Source: Candidatus Aenigmatarchaeota archaeon
GTDB taxonomy: Archaea > Aenigmatarchaeota > Aenigmatarchaeia > GW2011-AR5
Assembly (NCBI GenBank): GCA_016202875.1
Contig: JACQNX010000026.1
Location: 1-12,623 of the forward strand
Length of the DNA stretch: 12,623 bases
Reading direction: 5' to 3'
Part shown: positions 6,533 to 12,242 of the stretch, in pieces
Numbering within the stretch: position 1 is the stretch's first letter
Layout of the letters: each line of letters begins with the position of its first letter
The notes under the pieces: model-generated
The model's input: only the letters and a program-made list of their open reading frames with translations
The model's database searches: none
What the model was told of the DNA's origin: nothing
Program-made: the position numbers and the translations under genes

Positions 6533-6964
6533 ATGTCCTACAAATATCTCGAGGACGTTTCCATTGCTGACGTGGCATTTGTAGCGGAAGGCTCAACCAT
6601 GGGCGGGATGTTTGAGTCCGCAGGCTTGGCAACAACAAATGTAATGGTAAAAGACCTGAAATCTGTGAAGAAGAAGATTACAAAAAAAGTTAAACTTGAA
6701 TCAGACTCTGTAGAAAAGCTCCTTTTCGAATTCCTGCAGGAATTTGTCTACTGGAAAGACAAGGACCTGCTGCTGTTTTCTGGTGTTGATGTCAGCATAA
6801 CCGGAAAAAACAAAAGATTCTTCCTCAACGCAGCCCTGTCAGGAGAAAAGATAAACCCTGAGAGGCATGAGATGCTCGTGGACGTCAAGGCTGTGACATG
6901 GCACCTGTTCTCTGTGGAGAAGAAAGGGAAGAAATGGAGATGTCAGGTTGTGCTGGATATCTGA
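6533..6964 (+). CDS. Archease (RtcB cofactor)
   Basis: 143 aa, full length for archease. Archease speeds RtcB guanylylation and allows multiple turnovers, so it belongs with the rtcB gene in this window. The N-terminus YKYLEDVSIADVAFVAEG carries the conserved metal-binding Asp (Asp13) followed by the usual glycine. The middle has SVEKLLFEFLQEFVYWKDKDLLLF at about 59-82. The C-terminal signature INPERHE...VKAVTWH (107-124) and terminal LDI with Asp142 match the family. The usual His-Thr/Pro before the first Asp is replaced by a longer DVSI, which I believe occurs in one archaeal subgroup. A convergent frame overlaps its last 80 bases. A TATA-like box at 6503-6510 supports the start. Confidence 0.9.
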   Translation: MSYKYLEDVSIADVAFVAEGSTMGGMFESAGLATTNVMVKDLKSVKKKITKKVKLESDSVEKLLFEFLQEFVYWKDKDLLLFSGVDVSITGKNKRFFLNAALSGEKINPERHEMLVDVKAVTWHLFSVEKKGKKWRCQVVLDI

Positions 6965-7238
6965 GCCTGCTGTTCCTGTTCCTATAAGCAAATGGCTGCG
7001 AAGACATCGTGCCTCTTGAAATCAGCAGCTCTATCAACTCATACGAACATGTCCACTGAACCGCCTCTGCAATTTGATCTGCTATTCTCTCAAAGTACTC
7101 TGCAGCGTATCGGCAAGGAGGCTCTATCGCAATAAGTATTGTGTCATTTCTAATTATAGAGGCTTCAGGCAGTTTATAACCAGCCCTCTTCAATAACGCC
7201 TCTATTCTCCTGTCGCGCGGGAAACTTCTTTTGCCCAT
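6885..7238 (-). CDS. Small protein of unknown function, possibly frameshifted near its 3' end
   Basis: The frame has 117 codons and starts 24 nt after the VIT gene, same strand, so it is probably cotranscribed with it. Residues 1-75 look like a real compact domain (RDRRIEALLKRAGYKLPEA, then ILIAIEPP, then YFERIADQIAEAVQW and YELIELLISR), alternating helix and strand. After about residue 75 the composition turns Ser/Arg/Pro-rich and the frame runs antisense into the archease C-terminus. A one-base slip just after ...ELIELLIS would instead give KRHDVFAAICL and a stop at 6982, leaving 17 bp before the archease stop. The N-terminal two thirds are probably genuine; the tail is doubtful. I recognise no family. 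Confidence 0.5.
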   Translation of the reverse strand: MGKRSFPRDRRIEALLKRAGYKLPEASIIRNDTILIAIEPPCRYAAEYFERIADQIAEAVQWTCSYELIELLISRGTMSSQPFAYRNRNSRLRYPAQPDISISSLSSPQRTGAMSQP

Positions 7239-7262
7239 ATATTTGTTTTGATAGAAACGGAT

Positions 7263-7964
7263 TTAAGATAGCACAACCCCGAACCCTGCACCAATTAGGT
7301 ATCCAATTATCGCTGCGCCCATGCCTATGGCTGCCATCTCTGTGCCTGAGCGCAGCCAGCTGCCGACTGTGACTTTGGCCTTTATCGCGCCTGATATGAA
7401 CAGCACTAAGACGGAAAGGGTGATGCTTATTATCATTCCTTCATATACAGGCAGCAGAAGAAAGGGAATAAGAGGAATAAATGATCCTGCAAGCGCCGAA
7501 AAGCCGACAACAGCAGCGCTTTTTGAGGGCGACTCAGCATCATCCGAGAGCCCAAGCTCTTCCCTCATCATTATCTGCAGCCATGTTTTCTTGTTGGAAG
7601 TGATCTTTCTGACAATCTGGTCAAGCAACTTTCCCCTGAAGCCCTTGTAGTAGTAAATCTCATGTACTTCCTTTTCCTCTTCCTTTGGCATGTTCCTGAT
7701 TTCCCACTTCTCCCTCTCCAGCTCCTTCTGGTAGTGCGCCTTCTGCGCCTTTGTCGACGTGTAGGCGACAGCTGCCATGGATATGCTTTCTGCGAAGGTC
7801 GCGGCAAGGCCTGCAATCAAGACTATTTTAACTGATGTTGTTGCTGCGGCAACAGCCAGAATCACTCCGAGAACATTGACAAGCCCGTCCTGTCCGCCGA
7901 GGATTATGTCCCGGATGTAGGAGCTTGCGCCAGCCCTGTGGCGCTCGACGTGGATGTGACGCAT
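7263..7964 (-). CDS. VIT1/CCC1-family metal ion transporter
   Basis: 233 aa. The family signature lies at the start: RDIILGGQDGLVNVLGVILAV at about 18-38, including the conserved Asp26 of the first helix. A second helix follows at 46-70. A long cytosolic segment at about 75-145 is rich in Glu (ELEREKWEI, PKEEEKEVHEI, MMREELGLSDD), matching the metal-binding domain of vacuolar iron transporter homologues. Three further helices lie at about 150-172, 174-195 and 205-231. The family moves Fe2+ or Mn2+ out of the cytosol, typically by proton antiport. In a prokaryote it would act in the cytoplasmic membrane for metal detoxification. The start fits a TATA box at 7986-7993 (leaderless). Confidence 0.92.
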   Translation of the reverse strand: MRHIHVERHRAGASSYIRDIILGGQDGLVNVLGVILAVAAATTSVKIVLIAGLAATFAESISMAAVAYTSTKAQKAHYQKELEREKWEIRNMPKEEEKEVHEIYYYKGFRGKLLDQIVRKITSNKKTWLQIMMREELGLSDDAESPSKSAAVVGFSALAGSFIPLIPFLLLPVYEGMIISITLSVLVLFISGAIKAKVTVGSWLRSGTEMAAIGMGAAIIGYLIGAGFGVVLS

Positions 7965-7985
7965 AGGAATAATTGGAAAGAGAGG

Positions 7986-7993
7986 TATAAAAA
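7986..7993 (-). promoter_or_regulatory. TATA-like box for the VIT gene
   Basis: On the minus strand this reads TTTTTATA and is centred about 26 nt upstream of the ATG at 7964. It lies within the 34-bp gap after the metallopeptidase-like gene, so VIT can be transcribed independently. Confidence 0.5.
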
Positions 7994-7998
7994 TTGCT

Positions 7999-8751
7999 TT
8001 AGTGATTATAACTCCTCAAAATGCGCTGCTGAAAGAGAGCGGGGCGGAACAATTCTGGTTCAGTTATTTCAGGCTGCAAAAGTATTTGCGTTATGCCTTG
8101 TTCTGCACCCAGCTGATCTAAGATGGGCTTGACTATTCTCCGCCCATATTCATAACGCTTTTCTTGCGCATAGATTTTTTCTACAGTGTCTATTTCCTTA
8201 GCATTAAAGAATCCAGCCCTATTTTCTCCACTTTCCACGGCAAAATAATCTGCAATACCTTCTCTTATCGTAACCTTTAAGATACTGTAGCCCATGTACT
8301 TGTCAGGAGCTATTTTTCCCTGAGAAAGTAAATGTTTTCGAATTTGATAAAAATAATCATGCCCTAGTTCGTGAATATAGGTACCAACGAGAGTGCTCTG
8401 AGTAAAGACGGTTTTAAATGGATCAAAAGAGTTAGAGCGTTTCAAAAACGCATACCACTTATTTTTTCCAACTATAATCACATCTTGATTCGGATCGTAT
8501 CTCATAGGTGAATAAAGATTATCGGTAAAAGTAAGTGCCACACCTTCAAGCGCAATAGAAAATTTTCTCTCAACCTCTTTTTCTATTTCGTTTTTATGTG
8601 CCCTCAGATACGGCTCTACCTGTGCCGTATTATCTATAGATTGTTTAATCCTATAGACAATATCGCCTATGGCACTGCCTACAAACAGAGAAGAGCCGAC
8701 TAATAGTGTTGTAAAAACAGTTTTGTGAATTTTTTTACTTCTTTTCGACAT
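7999..8751 (-). CDS. Membrane-anchored HELGH metallopeptidase-like protein
   Basis: 250 aa. A basic N-terminus (MSKRSKKIHK) and one hydrophobic segment at about 11-32 look like a signal anchor, placing the rest outside the cytosol. The zinc-binding core is YIHELGHDYF, with HELGH at 127-131 (His127, Glu128, His131). About 33 residues later comes REGIADYF (163-170), whose Glu164 or Asp168 would be the third ligand, as in gluzincin-type peptidases. Upstream, VALTFTDN and DVIIVGKN look like the beta strands that precede such a helix. I do not recognise a named family and the target is unknown. It is A/T-richer than its neighbours. The start is supported by a TATA box centred about 26 nt upstream. 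Confidence 0.75.
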   Translation of the reverse strand: MSKRSKKIHKTVFTTLLVGSSLFVGSAIGDIVYRIKQSIDNTAQVEPYLRAHKNEIEKEVERKFSIALEGVALTFTDNLYSPMRYDPNQDVIIVGKNKWYAFLKRSNSFDPFKTVFTQSTLVGTYIHELGHDYFYQIRKHLLSQGKIAPDKYMGYSILKVTIREGIADYFAVESGENRAGFFNAKEIDTVEKIYAQEKRYEYGRRIVKPILDQLGAEQGITQILLQPEITEPELFRPALFQQRILRSYNH

Positions 8752-8773
8752 GTCAATAAGTGAAATAAAAGAC

Positions 8774-8781
8774 TATTTATA
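8774..8781 (-). promoter_or_regulatory. TATA-like box for the metallopeptidase-like gene
   Basis: On the minus strand this reads TATAAATA and is centred about 26 nt upstream of the ATG at 8751, with no Shine-Dalgarno between. It is one of the clearest leaderless promoters in the window. Confidence 0.55.
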
Positions 8782-8824
8782 CTGTTGAATAATAGCCCTT
8801 TTCCTATTTTTAACCAACACCATT

Positions 8825-9124
8825 TCACTGTATCCCCATCGCCATCATGTCCAGCAGCTCGTCGCTCGGCTTCCATGGGGGATCGAATACAACTTCCACC
8901 TGCACGTCCTTCGCGCCTTCTATTGATCCCACTTTTGTCTCTATTTCTTTCACTAATGCAGGCCCGTAAGGGCAGAACGGCGTGGTGAATGTCATCTTGA
9001 TGTAGATTGTGCTGTCTTCATTGATTTGGATGTCGTATATAATCTCAAGAGTCCAGATGTCCAGATGAAGTTCCGGGTCAGCAACATCTTTCAGTTTCTC
9101 TATTACCTGCTCTTTTGTTATCAT
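8825..9124 (-). CDS. MIP18/DUF59-family Fe-S assembly protein (SufT-like)
   Basis: 99 aa, the full length of a single-domain MIP18-family protein. It has the family's ADPELHLDIWTLEIIYDI at about 15-32, TTPFCPYGPAL with the conserved Cys51, and VVFDPPWKPSDEL at 78-90. Members (SufT, the eukaryotic MIP18/CIA2 proteins, PaaD) help mature or insert iron-sulphur clusters. A role in Fe-S maturation is likely, the exact client unknown. Its ATG overlaps the preceding gene's stop as ATGA (9121-9124), so translation is probably coupled to the small protein upstream. Confidence 0.9.
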   Translation of the reverse strand: MITKEQVIEKLKDVADPELHLDIWTLEIIYDIQINEDSTIYIKMTFTTPFCPYGPALVKEIETKVGSIEGAKDVQVEVVFDPPWKPSDELLDMMAMGIQ

Positions 9125-9408
9125 AAATAAAATCCCTTCATGAAAAAATCCTTGCTCAGCTCTTCGCCTTCTTCTGTTAATATTGCTGTGACCTCCTCGA
9201 ATATGTCCTTAGGCTTGATGTCGATCTTTATAATCCTCAGCTCGCTGAGCTTTTTCAATGATTCAGCCTCCTTATGGTTGTCTGTGACAAACTTGTTGTT
9301 GCTTGCCTTTATCCTTTTTGCCCAGTGCGCTATGGTCTTGATAAAAGGCTTGACATCGTCTTCTCCTGTGATCTCCTGCAGGATCTTTTCCAGTTTTTCA
9401 ACATCCAT
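9121..9408 (-). CDS. Small helical protein, possibly winged-helix-like, coupled to the SufT-like gene
   Basis: 95 aa from the ATG at 9408. It is mostly helical and ends in a pattern seen in wing and C-terminal helices of small archaeal winged-helix proteins: ESLKKLSELRIIKIDI, then a strand-rich turn, then AILTEEGEELSKDFF. No metal or catalytic residues stand out, and no membrane segment or signal is seen. An in-frame ATG lies at 9432, but the TATA-like box at 9432-9437 overlaps that codon and is 26-27 nt from 9408, so 9408 is chosen. It overlaps the SufT-like gene by 4 nt (ATGA), the strongest hint to its role: it could regulate or assist Fe-S maturation. The winged-helix reading is inference. 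Confidence 0.75.
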   Translation of the reverse strand: MDVEKLEKILQEITGEDDVKPFIKTIAHWAKRIKASNNKFVTDNHKEAESLKKLSELRIIKIDIKPKDIFEEVTAILTEEGEELSKDFFMKGFYL

Positions 9409-9431
9409 AAGTTTAATGGCAGGAAAAAACA

Positions 9432-9437
9432 TTTATA
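9432..9437 (-). promoter_or_regulatory. TATA-like box for the SufT-like unit
   Basis: On the minus strand this reads TATAAA, centred 26-27 nt before the ATG at 9408. There is no Shine-Dalgarno between, consistent with a leaderless mRNA. Confidence 0.5.
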
Positions 9438-9460
9438 GTCATCATATAGCTTCAAGGAAA

Positions 9461-10474
9461 CTATCCGAATGTAAACGTGTATATCTCGAAACCGGGATTT
9501 GCCCTGATTTCCAAAAGGTGAGGGGAGTAATCAGGCGCTGAGATAATGTTATACAGCCTTTGGCTGTCTATCACTGCCACACCGGCTGGGACGCTGTCAA
9601 TAAATATTTCTACTACTCCTGCACCGCCTGCGACAATATTTACATCTTTGGCTTTGTAGACGAGGAAAAGGCGGGAATTATTGACAGCTATTATTTTATC
9701 CCTTTCATTTTTCCATGATCCGGAGAGATAAATGATGTTTGGCGCCGTGATGTTTGTCTCTTTATAATTGACAATGCTCTCTGGTGAGAAGCCTTCCGGA
9801 TTTCCCAGAGGAGCCCGTGCAAAATCATAGCCCAGGTAGAGCTCAGGTGTTCCTATCCGGGAAAGTTCCGTATCTGATGATATGTATGTCAGGTTTTTAT
9901 TAGCCTGCATCGCGGTATTCGTTTCCTGCAGAAGCTCCATTATAGCTTTTTCTGTCTCTTCATATCCGCCTTCTCCTATGTGATCGTACCTTATGTTTCC
10001 GTCCTTGTCGATCAGATATTTCCGCGGCCAGTAGCTGTTTTTGTATGCGCGCCATGTCGCATAGTCGTTGTCCTGGGCAACTGCATACTTGATTCCGTAT
10101 TTTTCTACAGCGCTTTTTACGTTGGTGTAGTCCTTCTCGAACTCGAATTCCGGCGTATGCACGCCTATAATGACAAGCCCCTGATCCTTGTATTTCTCAT
10201 GCCATGCTTTCAGGTAAGGCAGCGTGCGGATGCAGTTGATGCAGCTGTAAGTCCAGAAATCTATCAGCACAACCTTCCCTTTAAGTTCCTCTATTTTCAG
10301 CGGCTCGGAATTTATCCAGCCCTTTATTCCGGCAAGCTCTGGAGCTTTGCCAAGTACAGGCAATAAGCTGCGTGTCTTGTTTTCTGGCATATTTGCCGGG
10401 ATAACAGCAAAAGACGCTGCAATAACAAAAATCGCTATTGCTCCGAATACTATTAATTCAATAGGGAGTTTCAC
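9461..10474 (-). CDS. TlpA/DipZ-like membrane-anchored thioredoxin with C-terminal beta domain
   Basis: 337 aa starting at GTG 10474, 9 nt after the CcdA stop. One N-terminal helix at about 5-27 anchors it with the rest outside. A TlpA/AhpC-type thioredoxin domain spans about 40-185. It includes VVLIDFWTYSCINCIRTLPY with the redox pair Cys78-Cys81 (CINC), VIIGVHTPEF, and a Trp-Pro (149-150) in the usual cis-proline position. The C-terminal part (about 208-337), starting near PELYLGYDFAR and ending in IYTFTFG, matches the extra domain that follows thioredoxin in mycobacterial DipZ-type proteins, where CcdA, thioredoxin and this domain form one chain. Here CcdA is a separate gene. It should receive electrons from CcdA and reduce or rearrange exported thiols. 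Confidence 0.9.
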   Translation of the reverse strand: MKLPIELIVFGAIAIFVIAASFAVIPANMPENKTRSLLPVLGKAPELAGIKGWINSEPLKIEELKGKVVLIDFWTYSCINCIRTLPYLKAWHEKYKDQGLVIIGVHTPEFEFEKDYTNVKSAVEKYGIKYAVAQDNDYATWRAYKNSYWPRKYLIDKDGNIRYDHIGEGGYEETEKAIMELLQETNTAMQANKNLTYISSDTELSRIGTPELYLGYDFARAPLGNPEGFSPESIVNYKETNITAPNIIYLSGSWKNERDKIIAVNNSRLFLVYKAKDVNIVAGGAGVVEIFIDSVPAGVAVIDSQRLYNIISAPDYSPHLLEIRANPGFEIYTFTFG

Positions 10475-10483
10475 GCTATCACA

Positions 10484-11212
10484 TCACTGCTTTTCTTTTT
10501 TTACCTCTGCTGCTGCAGTGCCTGCCATGTAAGAGAAAAATGCAGGCAGAAGAGGCAGTATGCAGGGCGAGAGGAACGTGATTATGCCTGCAATGAATGC
10601 TATGAAGAAATTCACTGCCCCTGTGACAGAAACAGCGCCTTCTGTGCTGACAAAAAAGCTGGCTATTATGCCAAGATAGTTGAAAAAGACAAGCATGCCG
10701 ATTATGATAAGAAACAAACCGCCGATGATGTTGAAGTACCTGAGCACATGCTGGGATCTTTCAAGAAACCCTGAGACGCGCGACGTAAAAGCGCCTGCAA
10801 CCAGAAATGGCACGCCTATGCCCAGAGAGTAGGCAAGCAAAAGCAGAAAGCCTGAGACCGGTGCAGTTGCTGCAAGGGCATAAATCGAACCGAGTATCGC
10901 GCTTACGCAGGGAGTCCACCCTATGGCGAATGCCAGGCCGAATACAAAAGAGGAGATATAGCTGTTGCTGAATTTCCTTGCTTTCAGCTTATGGTCGCTT
11001 GTAAGAAATGGAATCCTGTACCTGAGCGAAGCGATGAGAAAGATGCCAAAAAGCATGATTATTATGCCGCCTGCAGTGCGCAGGATATTGACTGCATCAA
11101 AGGCAACATCCGAAAGGACAGTCTGCAGCAAAATCCCGACAAGCGAGAAAACTAATGTAAATCCCATCACGAATGCCACTGAGTTCAGAAAGATAACTGC
11201 CCTCTGGTTCAT
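10484..11212 (-). CDS. CcdA/DsbD-type transmembrane electron transporter, apparently circularly permuted
   Basis: 242 aa with about six transmembrane helices. CcdA proteins pass electrons from cytosolic thioredoxin to extracytoplasmic thioredoxin-fold proteins through two membrane cysteines. Both are present: Cys102 in AIGWTPC (96-102) and Cys217 in TFLSPC (212-217). The order is unusual. Canonical CcdA starts with AGxxxFLSPCxLPLxPA and continues to GFTLVF, then GWTPC. Here GFTLVF is at 17-22, GWTPC at 98-102, and AGIITFLSPCILPLLPAFF comes last at 208-226, followed by GTAAAEVKKEKQ. A linker at about 184-197 (ASFFVSTEGAVSVT) joins the old ends. The helix order is therefore 2-3-4-5-6-1. The start is firm: the previous stop ends only 19 nt upstream and AGGAAGAG precedes the ATG. 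It lies in a thioredoxin operon. Confidence 0.9.
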   Translation of the reverse strand: MNQRAVIFLNSVAFVMGFTLVFSLVGILLQTVLSDVAFDAVNILRTAGGIIIMLFGIFLIASLRYRIPFLTSDHKLKARKFSNSYISSFVFGLAFAIGWTPCVSAILGSIYALAATAPVSGFLLLLAYSLGIGVPFLVAGAFTSRVSGFLERSQHVLRYFNIIGGLFLIIIGMLVFFNYLGIIASFFVSTEGAVSVTGAVNFFIAFIAGIITFLSPCILPLLPAFFSYMAGTAAAEVKKEKQ

Positions 11213-11231
11213 TGATTCTCTTCCTGTGTTT

Positions 11232-11846
11232 TCAGCCCAATGCCTTGTTAATCTCGTTGATGTACCTGTCCTTGTCCCAGCCCTCAGGCGATTTCAGAAC
11301 GCTTGTTCCGTTCTTCAGGAAAACTTTTGTATGCTGGTAAGGCACGCCAAATTGCCTTGCCAGTTCTCGCTCATTGTCGTCTGTCTGGTCATCGTTGTAG
11401 TTTACGCGGAAGCCGATAACCTTGTCCGTCTCCAGCTCGTTGAATGCGGCTTCCAGGTGCGGTACTTCCTGCCTGCATATCGGGCACCAGTTGGCGTAGA
11501 AGTAAAGCACGACGAGCTTGTCTGTCTGCACAGCCGCGTCGTAGTCCGCCTTGTTGAAATCTATGAGCGGCGCGGAACTGCCAGCCAGAACTGTGCCTGA
11601 GTACTGCGCAGATTGCTGCTGGCCGGGAGGTTGCTGAGTTTGGCTGCTTTCCTGGCTTGACGACGGCGCAATCATAGTTCCGTTAGGCAGTACCATTGTC
11701 CCATCGGGCTTGACAATTGTCCCGTCCGGCTTCACGATCGTTCCGTCGGGCCCGGCCTGGATTCCTTGCTGCTGCGTGGCAGTGCAGCCGGCGGTTACAA
11801 CTGCAGCAATCAAAAGGACTGAAACCAGCATTTCTTTCTTCATCAT
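11232..11846 (-). CDS. Thioredoxin-fold lipoprotein
   Basis: 204 aa. Residues 1-21 (MMKKEML then a hydrophobic run ending VTAG-Cys21) form a lipoprotein-type signal with a lipobox, so the mature protein would be lipid-anchored outside. Next come four 7-residue repeats (PDGTIVK-like, 33-60), a Ser/Gln/Pro-rich linker (60-82) and a thioredoxin domain at about 90-204. The active site is YANWCPICRQEVPH with Cys121 and Cys124, and VPY at 168-170 holds the cis-proline. Of several in-frame ATGs, 11846 is preferred: the TATA box at 11867-11874 puts transcription start at it, and it begins a proper signal peptide. It is the first gene of the operon with the permuted CcdA and DipZ-like protein, so it is probably one of the electron acceptors. 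Confidence 0.9.
   Translation of the reverse strand: MMKKEMLVSVLLIAAVVTAGCTATQQQGIQAGPDGTIVKPDGTIVKPDGTMVLPNGTMIAPSSSQESSQTQQPPGQQQSAQYSGTVLAGSSAPLIDFNKADYDAAVQTDKLVVLYFYANWCPICRQEVPHLEAAFNELETDKVIGFRVNYNDDQTDDNERELARQFGVPYQHTKVFLKNGTSVLKSPEGWDKDRYINEINKALG
11667..11750 (-). repeat. Four in-frame 21-bp tandem repeats in the lipoprotein stalk
   Basis: Four consecutive units encode PDGTIVK, PDGTIVK, PDGTMVL and PNGTMIA (residues 33-60). The units nearest the signal peptide are the most alike at the DNA level. They sit between the lipid anchor and the thioredoxin domain, so copy number would set the stalk length. Confidence 0.85.
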
Positions 11847-11866
11847 AAGAGTTCGCATGTGAGCCG

Positions 11867-11874
11867 TATATATA
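11867..11874 (-). promoter_or_regulatory. TATA box for the thiol-redox operon
   Basis: TATATATA centred about 25 nt upstream of the ATG at 11846, preceded on the minus strand by an A-rich GGGAAAATC stretch that could serve as a BRE. There is no Shine-Dalgarno before the ATG, so the operon probably starts leaderless. The box is self-complementary, but spacing favours this strand. Confidence 0.6.
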
Positions 11875-11891
11875 GATTTTCCCAGATTGCC

Positions 11892-11898
11892 TTTTAAG
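11892..11898 (+). promoter_or_regulatory. Weak TATA-like box for the winged-helix gene
   Basis: TTTTAAG centred about 26 nt upstream of position 11921. Transcription from there would leave a leader of roughly 39 nt containing the AGGAGG used to start the winged-helix gene. An in-frame GTG at 11921 would give a leaderless alternative start. Confidence 0.3.
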
Positions 11899-11947
11899 AA
11901 TATCATGCCAAGTTCTTGACGTGCTCATCCCAACCGAGAAAGTTTTC

Positions 11948-11953
11948 AGGAGG
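11948..11953 (+). promoter_or_regulatory. Shine-Dalgarno deciding the winged-helix gene start
   Basis: AGGAGG ends 6 nt before the ATG at 11960. This favours 11960 over the in-frame GTG at 11921, which has no such site. Confidence 0.65.
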
Positions 11954-11959
11954 ACTCTG

Positions 11960-12232
11960 ATGCTCTGCATCGCCGGCACCAGGGGCGGCGTCGCAAGGCT
12001 GCGAATACTCCGCATGCTGGAACAAAAGCCGCGGAACATAAACCAGCTTGCGGGCAGCTTGTCCATGGACTACAAAACTGTGCAGCATCACGTCCGCGTT
12101 CTGGAGAAGCTGGGACTCGTGGCATCTTCGAAAAAGAAATACGGCAATTTGTATGGCTTCTCTGCGCTCATGTTGGCAAACAGAAATGTCCTTAAGGAGA
12201 TATGGGAAAAAGTAGATAAATACGGAAGGTAG
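11960..12232 (+). CDS. ArsR-like winged-helix transcription regulator
   Basis: 90 aa from ATG 11960, or 103 aa from GTG 11921. It opens with AGTRGGVARLRILRMLEQKP (5-24), followed by a helix-turn-helix with NINQLAGSLSMDYKTVQHHV (26-45) and a wing (LVASSKKKYGNLYGFS, 53-68). This is the layout of a common archaeal ArsR-like family that I know from euryarchaeal genomes. No metal-binding cysteine motif of classic ArsR sensors is seen; Cys3 is the only cysteine. It is divergent from the thiol-redox operon with about 113 bp between starts, so it may regulate that operon or itself. Its stop lies next to the ribosome binding site of the membrane protein gene that follows, so the pair is coupled. Confidence 0.87.
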   Translation: MLCIAGTRGGVARLRILRMLEQKPRNINQLAGSLSMDYKTVQHHVRVLEKLGLVASSKKKYGNLYGFSALMLANRNVLKEIWEKVDKYGR

Positions 12233-12242
12233 AGGTATTTCA

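Noticed and set aside
10484..11212. Truncated canonical CcdA with an unrelated C-terminal helix
   Set aside because: The C-terminal segment carries the specific AG..TFLSPC.LPL.PA signature of CcdA TM1 and supplies the second active cysteine, so it is not an unrelated helix.
10965..11600. 211-codon plus-strand frame across the CcdA and lipoprotein genes
   Set aside because: It spans the junction of two well-supported minus-strand genes and resembles no protein family.
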